DNA of 64,000 bases from an uncultured Clostridia bacterium (GTDB lineage: Bacteria > Bacillota > Clostridia > UBA1381). The stretch is from contig CAKSDE010000001.1 in NCBI GenBank assembly GCA_934444735.1, forward strand, positions 248,001 to 312,000, in the 5' to 3' direction. Within the stretch, counting starts at the first letter, position 1, and each line of letters starts with the position of its first letter. Below, one piece after another: positions 9,346 to 16,942 of the stretch. The notes below the pieces were generated by a model that was not told the origin of the DNA, ran no database searches, and saw only the letters and a list, made by a program, of their open reading frames with translations. Made by a program: the position numbers and the translations under genes.

Positions 9346-10158
9346 ATGAAAAAATTTTTGGCGGTTGCAATGGCTGCAACAATGTGCATGGGACTGGCTT
9401 CATGCGGAGGAGAAAAGACTGACGGCAAAATATCGCTTGCAGCAAAAACAAGCACAATGAGTGCGGAGCTTACCGAACAGTACGCAAAGGAATACGGATT
9501 TGACGTATCTTATTACGAGGATTCGCCGGCTATGTATCAGGCAGTTATAAACGGCACAAACAAGGCTTGCTATGAGGACCGTTCGGTTGTAGGCTGGGCG
9601 ATTAAAGAGGAGAATCTTGCACTTAAGACTGTCGGTGATATTGAAAATCCGGCATCATACGGATTCGCTGTTAAAAAAGGTGAAAATGAGGATTTATTGA
9701 AGATGTTTAACGCAGGTCTTGCAAACATAAAGGCAAGCGGAGAATATGACGAGATTCTTACAAAGTACGGTTATAACGAAACAACCTATAAAGATGAAAG
9801 CGCAGAAAGACAGGAAAGCGGTGTTACTCCGGAAAAAACATATGTAATCTACTCTGATAATTCATTTGCACCGTTCGAGTTTTTGGGTGATGACGGTGAA
9901 TATACCGGTATAGATATGGATATTTTGGCAGCTGTTGCAAAGGATCAAGGCTTTGAATACGAAGTTCACAATGAAGGCTTTGACGCATCTATGGGTGCTG
10001 TTCAGTCCGGTCAGGCAGACGGCATGATCGCAGGTATGACAATCACAGATGACAGAAAACAGACATTTGATTTTTCGGACGGTTACTTTGAGGACGGTCA
10101 GATTCTCGTAGTTCCGGCAGACAGCGAGATCACATCTATTGCTGATTTGGCAAAATAA
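9346..10158 (+). CDS. Polar amino acid ABC transporter substrate-binding lipoprotein, apparently circularly permuted
   Basis: A lipoprotein signal ends in the lipobox GLASC (Cys20), so the mature protein is membrane-anchored outside the cell. The family is SBP_bac_3, but the halves are in the wrong order. Residues about 27-145 match what is normally the C-terminal half (YGFAVKKGENEDLLKMFN and LANIKASGEYDEILTKYG). Residues about 165-270 match the normal N-terminal half (FAPFEFLGDDGEYTGIDMD, then QSGQADGMIAGMTITDDR and FDFSDGYF). The protein stops at SIADLAK, exactly where the usual protein would continue into the strand that here follows the signal peptide (GKISLAAKTS). A linker of about 20 residues joins the halves. 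It is followed by permease and ATPase genes, so it is probably functional. Confidence 0.85.
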   Translation: MKKFLAVAMAATMCMGLASCGGEKTDGKISLAAKTSTMSAELTEQYAKEYGFDVSYYEDSPAMYQAVINGTNKACYEDRSVVGWAIKEENLALKTVGDIENPASYGFAVKKGENEDLLKMFNAGLANIKASGEYDEILTKYGYNETTYKDESAERQESGVTPEKTYVIYSDNSFAPFEFLGDDGEYTGIDMDILAAVAKDQGFEYEVHNEGFDASMGAVQSGQADGMIAGMTITDDRKQTFDFSDGYFEDGQILVVPADSEITSIADLAK

Positions 10159-10178
10159 AAAATATTACATGGAAATTT

Positions 10179-10216
10179 CTTTATCAGCACGGTCTTAACG
10201 GCTTGTGCTGATAAAG
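10179..10216 (+). terminator. Intercistronic hairpin between binding protein and permease genes
   Basis: CTTTATCAGCAC (10179-10190) pairs perfectly with GTGCTGATAAAG (10205-10216), followed by a short T-rich tail. Such hairpins often protect the abundant binding-protein mRNA or partly terminate transcription, giving more binding protein than permease. Confidence 0.6.
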
Positions 10217-10240
10217 TATTTTTCGGTTAGAGAGATTATT

Positions 10241-10927
10241 ATGGATTTTACAAGAACATTTACAGAAGCAACCCCTCTTTTGATTGAGGGAATTAAATTA
10301 ACAATATTGGTATCATTGCTGTCTTTGGCGATAGGAATGGTTATAGGCTTTATTGCCTGTATAATGGGAATGTCGAGAAATCCCGTTTTGAGGGTGATTT
10401 CGGGCATATATGTCTGGATTATAAGAGGTACGCCCTTGCTGGTTCAGGCATTTATAATCTATTTCGGTGTGCCGCAGCTGATACAAAAATTGATAGATCC
10501 GTCATTTCGTATAGTGGCGTTTACGGCGAGCGTAATAACGCTGAGCTTAAATGTCGGGGCGTATATGTCGGAGATATTCAGAGGCGGTATTTCGGCGGTG
10601 CCGAAAGGTCAGACAGAGGCAGCAAGAAGCCTGGGTTTGAGCAAATCGCGCACGATGTTTAAGGTTGTGCTGCCGCAGGCAATAAAGGTTGCGATACCGT
10701 CTATGGTAAACCAGTTTATCATCACGGTAAAGGATACTTCGATACTGTCGGTTATAGGACTGGCGGACGTGGTAAACAAAGCTAAGGTGTATGTCGGAAA
10801 ATCATATCAGTTTTTTGCTACATATATATTGGTCGCGGTATATTATTTGGTTGTAATATCAATTTTAATGCTAATTTCGAGATATTTGGAGAAGAAGATT
10901 AATTATGAACGTAAAGGTAGAAGTTAA
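10241..10927 (+). CDS. Polar amino acid ABC transporter permease (HisM/GlnP family)
   Basis: This 228-residue inner-membrane permease has about five hydrophobic segments and the cytoplasmic EAA loop that contacts the ATPase (TEAARSLGLSKSRTMFKVVLPQA, residues about 125-147). I chose ATG 10241 over an in-frame GTG at 10205, because the GTG lies inside the intercistronic hairpin and would add a hydrophilic extension. The gene overlaps the ATPase gene by 23 bases, consistent with translational coupling. The substrate is probably a polar amino acid such as glutamine, cystine or histidine; it cannot be narrowed further. Confidence 0.88.
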   Translation: MDFTRTFTEATPLLIEGIKLTILVSLLSLAIGMVIGFIACIMGMSRNPVLRVISGIYVWIIRGTPLLVQAFIIYFGVPQLIQKLIDPSFRIVAFTASVITLSLNVGAYMSEIFRGGISAVPKGQTEAARSLGLSKSRTMFKVVLPQAIKVAIPSMVNQFIITVKDTSILSVIGLADVVNKAKVYVGKSYQFFATYILVAVYYLVVISILMLISRYLEKKINYERKGRS

Positions 10928-11636
10928 GAATTTAAAGAAATCCTTTCATAAGCTTGAGGTCTTAAAGGGCATCAATCTTACAGTGAAAGAAGGAGAAGTT
11001 GTTTGTGTTATCGGACCTTCCGGCTCAGGTAAATCTACATTTTTAAGATGTCTCAATAAGCTGGAAACATCGACTGACGGTGTTATCCTGGTTGATGGGT
11101 TTGATATTACCGACAAAAAAACAAATATAAATAAGGTGCGTGAAAATATCGGAATGGTTTTCCAGAATTTCAATCTTTTTTCGCATCTTACGGTTAAGAA
11201 AAACATTATGATGGCGCCGGTAGACTTAAAAAAGATGACTGCTCAGGAGGCAGAGACGAAAGCTACGGAGCTTTTGGAGAGAGTGGGACTTGCAGATAAA
11301 GCAAACTACTATCCGCATCAGCTGTCGGGCGGTCAGCAGCAGAGAGTAGCAATAGCAAGAGCGCTTGCCATGAATCCTGATATAATGCTTTTTGATGAGC
11401 CGACTTCGGCACTTGATCCCGAGATGGTGGGTGAAGTTTTGGAGGTAATGAAAGAGCTTGCCTCACAGGGAATGACCATGATTGTCGTAACGCATGAAAT
11501 GGGCTTTGCACGTGAGGTTTCGGACAGAGTGATATTTATAGATGAAGGTGTGATAGTGGAAGAAGGTACACCTGAGGAAGTATTTACCAATCCGAAGAAT
11601 CAGAGAACTATAGATTTCTTGAATAAAGTATTATAA
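10905..11636 (+). CDS. Polar amino acid ABC transporter ATP-binding protein (GlnQ family)
   Basis: All ABC ATPase motifs are present in 243 residues: Walker A GPSGSGKSTFLR, Q-loop region NIGMVFQNFNLF, signature LSGGQQQRVAIARAL, Walker B IMLFDEPTSALDPE and the switch histidine in VVTHEMGFA. It powers uptake by the two preceding gene products. The stop codon lies a few bases before the repeat element at 11640. Confidence 0.92.
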   Translation: MNVKVEVKNLKKSFHKLEVLKGINLTVKEGEVVCVIGPSGSGKSTFLRCLNKLETSTDGVILVDGFDITDKKTNINKVRENIGMVFQNFNLFSHLTVKKNIMMAPVDLKKMTAQEAETKATELLERVGLADKANYYPHQLSGGQQQRVAIARALAMNPDIMLFDEPTSALDPEMVGEVLEVMKELASQGMTMIVVTHEMGFAREVSDRVIFIDEGVIVEEGTPEEVFTNPKNQRTIDFLNKVL

Positions 11637-11639
11637 AAA

Positions 11640-11926
11640 GGGGCTGTTAAAAAACTCTGGAGCGCAGGAAAAGAAACAAAGTACATATATCATAAGAAAT
11701 ATAATTGTTGCTGTTTAGTTTTGTTGAGGTAGAAAAATCAAAAACATACTTTTTCGCAGAATTAATCCTTTTCTTGCTATCAACAAACTTCGCCCTTGAC
11801 GTACACATGTACGCCGGCGGGTATCCCAAAGCTAAAGCTTTGGCTCAGTTTGTTAATTCCAAAACTTTTTACCCCCTTGAAAAAACCAAGGCTGTTAAAA
11901 AATAAATTGATTTTTTAACAGCCTTT
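11640..11926. repeat. MITE-like repeat element, copy A, between convergent genes
   Basis: This element of about 287 bp fills the gap between the convergent ATPase and PHP-phosphatase genes almost exactly. One end reads GGGGCTGTTAAAAAACTC. The other end is a perfect-stem palindrome (11888-11927, GGCTGTTAAAAAA arm) that can terminate transcription both ways. The interior includes GACGTACACATGTACGCC and AAAGCTTTGGCTCAGTTTG, both shared with copies at 26928-27191 and 59638-59928, which lie in the opposite orientation. It has no coding capacity worth calling. Confidence 0.85.
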
Positions 11927-11927
11927 T

Positions 11928-12683
11928 TTACAGTTTTATTTTTTGCATAAATGTCATTTTCGGGAATGAATGAATAATCGTTTCCTCGTTATGTAAAATA
12001 CGGTTGGCGTTTGCATGAATGAAGCTTAAGTAATTCTCACCGTATTTGTTTTTTATTATATCGCAGCACTCGCTCATGTGCGTGGTGCGTGTTGTCAGAT
12101 TATGCATATCACTTCCCAAAACGTGGATTGCACCGCGCTCGAAAAAGTACGGAACTTTTCTTTTCATACGGCTGTGCAGGAAAGAGTCGCAGTTTACCTG
12201 GTATGAAAGATCAAGAGAAAAGAGATTGTGGAAATCCTTTTCATGTTCATACCAATATCTGTCAATATGCGCCATCAGAGGACGCAAACCCTTAATAGAA
12301 ATGGAATAAATTGCATCATATAACTCCGGTTCCCATTTACCCATAGGCATCTCGAGCATAATATAGCTTGTACCCTCCATTGCCAGCTCTTTTAAAAATG
12401 CCGACTTTGCATGGGCTTTGTTCAAATGCAGCTCACAGCCTAAAAGGAGCTGCGGCATAGGCTCATTCAGTTTTGCAATTTCCTCTTTTAAAGTACGGAA
12501 TTTTGCATTGCGGTCATGTATAAAAGCCTTAATATCACTATCGTCGGTATAATAGCAATGCGGAGTCAAAACCACGGTTTCAACGCCGTTTTGGACGCAA
12601 AGTCTCAGCATTTCAAGACTTTCCCCGATATCGCTTGAACCGTCATCTATACCGGGGAGTATGTGTGAATGAAAATCAATCAT
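11928..12683 (-). CDS. PHP-domain protein-tyrosine phosphatase (CpsB/CapC/YwqE type)
   Basis: The 251-residue protein starts with the metal-binding motif HSHILPGIDDGS and ends with SDMHNL, as in CpsB/YwqE manganese-dependent phosphotyrosine phosphatases, which usually control polysaccharide-synthesis kinases. I start it at ATG 12683, because AAGGAG lies correctly upstream and the family begins at this methionine. A longer form to 12710 would overlap ireB. It is the last gene of the minus-strand operon eutS-eutP-ireB-PHP. No bacterial tyrosine kinase or capsule gene lies nearby, so its partner here is unknown. Confidence 0.85.
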   Translation of the reverse strand: MIDFHSHILPGIDDGSSDIGESLEMLRLCVQNGVETVVLTPHCYYTDDSDIKAFIHDRNAKFRTLKEEIAKLNEPMPQLLLGCELHLNKAHAKSAFLKELAMEGTSYIMLEMPMGKWEPELYDAIYSISIKGLRPLMAHIDRYWYEHEKDFHNLFSLDLSYQVNCDSFLHSRMKRKVPYFFERGAIHVLGSDMHNLTTRTTHMSECCDIIKNKYGENYLSFIHANANRILHNEETIIHSFPKMTFMQKIKL

Positions 12684-12696
12684 GGCATACTCCTTT

Positions 12697-12948
12697 TTAA
12701 AGAGCATCAATATAATGCTTCACCAATACTTCCAAAAGTTCATCTCGTTCGAGTTTTACGATTAAACCTCTTGCGCCGTTATGGCTTGTGATATATGTCG
12801 GATCTCCCGACATGATATAACCGACTATCTGACTTATGGGATTATAGCCTTTTATGGTAAGAGCCTCATAAACCTTTGCGATAATATCCCGCACTTCCTG
12901 TTCTTTGTCATGGTCAATATTGATTTTCATTGTTTCGTTTAAGTCCAT
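12697..12948 (-). CDS. ireB: IreB family regulatory phosphoprotein (UPF0297)
   Basis: This small 83-residue protein has the typical IreB N-terminus (MDLNETMKINI) and the core GYNPISQIVGYIMSGDPTYI. In enterococci IreB is a phosphorylation target of the Ser/Thr kinase IreK and regulates cephalosporin resistance. It normally sits between alaS and ruvX. Here it is placed three bases after eutP and before a PHP phosphatase gene, an unusual setting. Identity is firm. Confidence 0.92.
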   Translation of the reverse strand: MDLNETMKINIDHDKEQEVRDIIAKVYEALTIKGYNPISQIVGYIMSGDPTYITSHNGARGLIVKLERDELLEVLVKHYIDAL

Positions 12949-12950
12949 GA

Positions 12951-13454
12951 TTACTCCTCCTTTGATTTTGTTGTTTTACCCGTTTCCTTCTTTTTTAAAG
13001 CTTGCTCCTCCCATGGAAGAACATCTCCGGGTTCTCTTAAATATTCCAATATATCCGATACGCCTTCGCCGGTATACGAGCTTACGAAAAATATTTTTTT
13101 GCAGCCCGCAAGTCTTAACCATTGCTCGGCTTGGCGCGGATTGGCGTCTTTATGATCGGTTTTTGTGACGATGCCTATAACGTCACGGTTAGCAAGCTCC
13201 GCAATACACGGACTGAAAAGCGAATACGGTTCTGTGGCGCTTGCCAAAAGTCCCACAACCTGCGCCTCAAATGTATACATGGCAAGAGCCGCACCGAAAA
13301 CCTTTGTTTCAATATATTCTCCGGGTGTGTCGATTAGGACATCAAAGTGATTTACATATTGAGTTTTTTTGTAGGTTATCGTTTCGCCTTTAAGCGCTTG
13401 GATAAGAGTAGTTTTCCCGGCTTCACTTCTGCCTATTAAAATAATTTTTTTCAT
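12951..13454 (-). CDS. eutP: EutP/PduV family small GTPase
   Basis: This 167-residue P-loop GTPase of the EutP/PduV family has Walker A GRSEAGKTTLIQ near the N-terminus, the G3 motif DTPGEY and the G4 motif TKTDHKD. Family members are associated with bacterial microcompartments and have been suggested to act in their positioning or in acetate production. The C-terminus has a lysine-rich hydrophilic tail (about residues 153-167). Its start codon overlaps the eutS stop codon by one base, so the two are translationally coupled. No other microcompartment genes are in the window. Confidence 0.92.
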   Translation of the reverse strand: MKKIILIGRSEAGKTTLIQALKGETITYKKTQYVNHFDVLIDTPGEYIETKVFGAALAMYTFEAQVVGLLASATEPYSLFSPCIAELANRDVIGIVTKTDHKDANPRQAEQWLRLAGCKKIFFVSSYTGEGVSDILEYLREPGDVLPWEEQALKKKETGKTTKSKEE

Positions 13455-13837
13455 TATGTGCGCGTTACCTCACATACTGTAAAGCCGAGAGTGTTGCCTA
13501 TGTAATCGACTGCGGCGCGTATTGCTGTTTCGGTATCGGCAACAAGTCCTGTTATAATGATAGTGCCGCTGAAACGGTCGACAAATCCCAAATCGACATC
13601 TGCGTGCTTTAAGGCGACGTCCGCCGCGATAACCGCTGTTTCGGCAGGGCTGACTGTAAGTATGCCGATTGCAGCTTTACTGTAGTCTATATCGGGGTTG
13701 AGTCCGAGCTTTTTATATACAATTTCATCGGGACTTGCGATTATATGCGCAAGAGTTATCTGACGTCCCGGCACAAGCTCCTGAATTATTCTTAACTTGC
13801 CCTCCGATTTATCTTTTAATATGTCAGCTATATCCAT
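13454..13837 (-). CDS. eutS: EutS/PduU-type bacterial microcompartment shell protein
   Basis: The 127-residue product matches EutS, a circularly permuted BMC-domain trimer or hexamer protein of microcompartment shells. Conserved segments are RIIQELVPGRQITLAHIIASP, SKAAIGILTVSPAETAVIA and DLGFVDRFSGTIIITG. About 14 extra residues precede the usual start. It is the first gene of the operon, with the promoter at 13912-13940. A lone shell protein together with EutP is a partial or satellite locus; the enzymes and other shell proteins must be elsewhere or absent. Confidence 0.93.
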   Translation of the reverse strand: MDIADILKDKSEGKLRIIQELVPGRQITLAHIIASPDEIVYKKLGLNPDIDYSKAAIGILTVSPAETAVIAADVALKHADVDLGFVDRFSGTIIITGLVADTETAIRAAVDYIGNTLGFTVCEVTRT

Positions 13838-13911
13838 AACTTACTCCTTAGTTTTACAACTATCTGTTTATAATTGACTGTTATAATCCTAAATTATGAT
13901 TATACCTTTAT

Positions 13912-13940
13912 ATTATATCACCGATCAATTGTAAAATCAA
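13912..13940 (-). promoter_or_regulatory. Promoter of the eutS-eutP-ireB-PHP operon
   Basis: Read on the minus strand, TTGATT (13940-13935) and TATAAT (13917-13912) are separated by 17 bases, about 75 bases upstream of the eutS start. Confidence 0.7.
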
Positions 13941-13975
13941 GACTTTAAGACGCTATTTAACAAAAATTTAATTAT

Positions 13976-14040
13976 TTTTCACGTGTTTGTGAAAATAATG
14001 CTTGATAAAATAAAATTTTCGTGTCACAAAAACACGAAAA
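13976..14040. promoter_or_regulatory. Two palindromes between divergent eutS and hydrogenase promoters
   Basis: The first is TTTTCAC-(6)-GTGAAAA at 13976-13995. The second is TTTTCGTGT-(7)-ACACGAAAA at 14016-14040. They lie in the AT-rich 454-base divergent region and could bind a regulator of either operon. They do not match the Rex consensus as I know it, so no regulator is named. Confidence 0.4.
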
Positions 14041-14146
14041 AGCTAATATTTTCTGTTTTTATGCTTTATTTTATGTATATTTTAGACAAAATATACAACC
14101 TTATTTTGTATAAAATAGAGTAAATTATTTTTTTGTCAAAGTCTAT

Positions 14147-14174
14147 TTGCTTTTTCTTTAAATTATGTTATAAT
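14147..14174 (+). promoter_or_regulatory. Promoter of the hydrogenase locus
   Basis: TTGCTT (14147-14152) and TATAAT (14169-14174) are spaced by 16 bases. The leader to the first start codon is about 110 bases. The rest of the 13838-14291 gap is AT-rich and holds only the palindromes and the divergent promoter. Confidence 0.65.
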
Positions 14175-14291
14175 ATAATATGTATAGTACTATGTAAAAA
14201 ATGCATAAGTGCGTATAATATTGAACGGCTGACGTAAAAACGGTAATTTTGCGGCGGCTTAACGTATACTTTAGAACAAGGAGGTCTATTG

Positions 14292-14786
14292 ATGGAAAAA
14301 AAGAACACAATACCATTTAAGGGTACCAAAGAGCAGGAAGCAAAGCTTATGGAAATTATTGCCGAGCACAAAGGCGAAGAGGGTGCGGCTATACCTGTAC
14401 TTCACAAGGCTCAGGATATTTACGGATACCTTCCTATCGAGGTTCAGGAAATGATCGCCGACGGCTTGAATCTTCCTTTGGCTGAAATCTACGGTATAGT
14501 TACATTCTATACTCAGTTTTCGCTTAATCCGAAGGGTGAATATCAGATCGGAGTCTGTCTTGGCACAGCCTGTTATGTTAAAGGCTCGGGCGATATTCTG
14601 GAGGAAATCAAAAAGCGCCTGGGAATCGATGTCGGCGAATGCACGCCGGACGGCAAATTCTCGATTGACGCAACACGCTGCATAGGCGCTTGCGGTCTGG
14701 CACCGGTACTTACCGTTAATGATGAAGTTTACGGACGTCTTACAGTAGACGATGTAGATGATATATTTGCAAAATATCAAAGCTAA
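14292..14786 (+). CDS. hydC: NuoE-like [2Fe-2S] subunit of NADH-dependent hydrogenase (HydC)
   Basis: A 164-residue thioredoxin-fold subunit of the 24-kDa NuoE/HydC family. The four cluster cysteines are in CLGTACYVKGS and DATRCIGACGLAPV, as expected for one [2Fe-2S] cluster. The N-terminal helical part (HKAQDIYGYLPIE..) is typical. It forms the trimeric hydrogenase with the NuoF-like and HydA subunits, encoded 5 kb downstream in the same direction. AAGGAGG at 14278-14284 sets the start at ATG 14292. Confidence 0.92.
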   Translation: MEKKNTIPFKGTKEQEAKLMEIIAEHKGEEGAAIPVLHKAQDIYGYLPIEVQEMIADGLNLPLAEIYGIVTFYTQFSLNPKGEYQIGVCLGTACYVKGSGDILEEIKKRLGIDVGECTPDGKFSIDATRCIGACGLAPVLTVNDEVYGRLTVDDVDDIFAKYQS

Positions 14787-14791
14787 GGAGC

Positions 14792-15157
14792 ATGGCTATG
14801 CTGTTATCTGATATTAAATCTGTTTTAAACGCCGAAGTTTTGAGCGGTGAAGATGAAAAAGAGTTGAGTCAAAGGGAAATACATACTGCCTGCGGCTGCG
14901 ATCTTATGAGCGATGTTCTTGCCTTTGTGAAGGATCAGTCACTTCTTCTGACGGGACTTATAAATTCGCAGGTGATAAGAACGGCTGAAATGATGGATAT
15001 TGTTGCGGTCTGTTTCGTAAGAGGAAAAACTCCGCCGGAGGAGGTTATAAATCTTGCAAAGGAAAAGGGCATAACGGTCTTAAAAACATCTTATCCTTTA
15101 TATGTTGCCTGCGGAAGGCTTTACTATAACGGCTTGAGAGGAAACGAAGATGATTAA
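14792..15157 (+). CDS. DRTGG-domain protein of the hydrogenase cluster (first)
   Basis: This 121-residue cytoplasmic protein of the DRTGG-domain family contains CGCDLMSDVLAFVKDQSLLLTG near the middle. DRTGG proteins are recurrent companions of clostridial hydrogenase loci, but their function is unproven; regulatory ligand binding is usually assumed. It starts five bases after hydC and overlaps the next gene by eight bases. A second DRTGG gene lies at 17552-17881. Confidence 0.75.
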   Translation: MAMLLSDIKSVLNAEVLSGEDEKELSQREIHTACGCDLMSDVLAFVKDQSLLLTGLINSQVIRTAEMMDIVAVCFVRGKTPPEEVINLAKEKGITVLKTSYPLYVACGRLYYNGLRGNEDD

Positions 15158-15557
15158 GACATATCTAATCCCGGGAGATGATTTTCAGGTTGCCGGAGAG
15201 GCATCGAGTAATTTTAAATCGGTGTTAAAAAAGCTCGGAATTGCGTCCGACGTTATAAGAAAGGTTGCGATTGCGATGTATGAGGCCGAAATAAATACGA
15301 TGATTCACGGCGGAGGCGGAGAATGTGAGGCTGAAATCCTAAAAGGTTCCATACACATTACATTTACAGACCACGGACCGGGAATCCCGGATATCGAGCT
15401 TGCTATGCAGGAGGGATATTCCACTGCAAGCGACAGGATACGTGAAATGGGATTCGGTGCCGGTATGGGGCTCCCGAATATGAAAAAATATGCCGATGAT
15501 ATGAAGATTTTGACCGGTTCGGAAGGAACAACTCTTACTTTGATCATTAACCTTTAA
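15150..15557 (+). CDS. RsbW-like HATPase anti-sigma/serine kinase-type protein
   Basis: The 135-residue protein is a stand-alone GHKL ATPase domain. It shows the N box (MYEAEINTMIHGG), the G1 box (DHGPGIPDIELAMQEG) and the G2 region (GFGAGMGLPNMKKYAD). RsbW/SpoIIAB-type kinases bind sigma factors or phosphorylate anti-sigma antagonists. In this cluster it probably belongs to a redox-signalling module with the sensory-type hydrogenase next to it (inference). No antagonist or PP2C phosphatase gene is adjacent. Confidence 0.78.
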   Translation: MIKTYLIPGDDFQVAGEASSNFKSVLKKLGIASDVIRKVAIAMYEAEINTMIHGGGGECEAEILKGSIHITFTDHGPGIPDIELAMQEGYSTASDRIREMGFGAGMGLPNMKKYADDMKILTGSEGTTLTLIINL

Positions 15558-15646
15558 AATGCAGAAACGAAACGGATACGTTCCGGTCGGTTCTTGCGCA
15601 TCTTATTTGTGCCGTAAAAGAGATTTGCGGCGGAATGGAGATTGTG

Positions 15647-16942
15647 ATGAAGTATTTTCATTCGGTTACTTTAGATAAAGAAAAATGCCACGGCTGTACA
15701 AACTGCATTACACATTGTCCGACCGAGGCAATAAGGGTTCAGCAGGGTAAAGCAAAAATAATAAAAGAACGTTGTATCGATTGCGGAGAATGTATAAAAG
15801 TATGCCAGTCGCATGCAAAAATTGCTGCGGCGGACGATTTCTCCATGCTTGATAATTTTAAATATAACATAGCGATGCCGGCACCGTCTTTCTACAGTCA
15901 GTTCAGGTGTGAGATGAGCGTCAACAGAATACTCTCGGCTTTTTTGGAAATAGGATTCGATGATGTTTTCGAGGTTTCGCGCGGCGCGGAATATGTGAGC
16001 GCGGCGACAAGAAAGCTTATAGCTGAGGGCAATTTGAAAATGCCGATAATAAGCTCTGCCTGTCCGGCGGTTTTAAGGCTTATACGCGAGAGGTTTGCAA
16101 ATCTTTTACCGAATGTTTTAAAGATTTTATCGCCGATGGAAACGGCGGCAATGCTTGCGCGTGAAGAGGCAAGGAAAAAAACGGGACTTTGCGATGAAGA
16201 AATAGGCGTATTTTTCATTACGCCGTGTCCTGCAAAGGTGACGAGTATAAAATCACCGCTGACGCTGGACAAATCGTACGTAAGCGGTGCAATTCCCGCA
16301 AAAGACGCTTTTGCAAAGATTCATCATGTTATTGATGATGTTACGGAAAAGCCGCTTGCCGTTTCGGGTACCGAGGGGATAATCTGGGCGAAAAGCGGCG
16401 GAGAATGCAGGGCGACGGGCGTTGAGGATTACATATCTGTAGACGGAATCGACAATGTTATAAGTGTTTTGGAGGAGATAGAAAACGGTAAGGTAAATTC
16501 TGTGGAATTTATTGAGCTTGCCGCCTGTACGAGCGGATGCTCGGGAGGAGCGCTGAATATAGTAAATCCATTTTTGGCATCAAGAAGAATAACACAGCAA
16601 TCGAAAAAATGCGGAAAAATAAAGGTTCCCGAAAATGCGGATTTGGAAAAGATTCTTTGGAAGAAGAAAGTCAAGGGAGCGCCTATCTCGCCGCTTGACG
16701 ATGACTTAAGCGTTGCAATGGAGAAGATGGAGCGCATGGATGAAATATATGCCGATCTCCCAAAGCTTGACTGCGGCTCGTGCGGCGCACCGACCTGCCG
16801 TGCTTTAGCCGAAGATATAGTCCGAGGCTTTTCCACCGAAAACAGCTGCATTTTTAAAATGCGTGACCGTGTCCATGAACTGGCAAAAGAGCTATTTGAA
16901 TTAAATGAGAGCAGCTATACCGACCGCAAACGCAAAAAATAA
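15647..16942 (+). CDS. Sensory-type [FeFe] hydrogenase-like protein (HsfB/HydS-like)
   Basis: About 431 residues. Two N-terminal 4Fe-4S motifs (CHGCTNCITHCP and CIDCGECIKVCQ) lead into an iron-hydrogenase large-subunit domain. A C-terminal Fe-S motif follows (DCGSCGAPTCRALAEDIV). H-cluster ligand cysteines are preserved in SSACPAV, ITPCPAK and AACTSGCSGG. However, alanine replaces the cysteine that relays protons in catalytic enzymes, as in sensory hydrogenases. It likely senses H2 or redox state and signals through the adjoining HATPase, DRTGG and PHP proteins. GGAG six bases before ATG 15647 favours this start over ATG 15635. A PAS domain seen in some relatives is absent. Confidence 0.85.
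   Translation: MKYFHSVTLDKEKCHGCTNCITHCPTEAIRVQQGKAKIIKERCIDCGECIKVCQSHAKIAAADDFSMLDNFKYNIAMPAPSFYSQFRCEMSVNRILSAFLEIGFDDVFEVSRGAEYVSAATRKLIAEGNLKMPIISSACPAVLRLIRERFANLLPNVLKILSPMETAAMLAREEARKKTGLCDEEIGVFFITPCPAKVTSIKSPLTLDKSYVSGAIPAKDAFAKIHHVIDDVTEKPLAVSGTEGIIWAKSGGECRATGVEDYISVDGIDNVISVLEEIENGKVNSVEFIELAACTSGCSGGALNIVNPFLASRRITQQSKKCGKIKVPENADLEKILWKKKVKGAPISPLDDDLSVAMEKMERMDEIYADLPKLDCGSCGAPTCRALAEDIVRGFSTENSCIFKMRDRVHELAKELFELNESSYTDRKRKK

Noticed and set aside
9346..10158. Truncated pseudogene of a binding protein
   Set aside because: Both halves, the lipoprotein signal, a linker and a good ribosome-binding site are intact, and the gene heads an intact transporter operon. A permutation explains the order better than decay.
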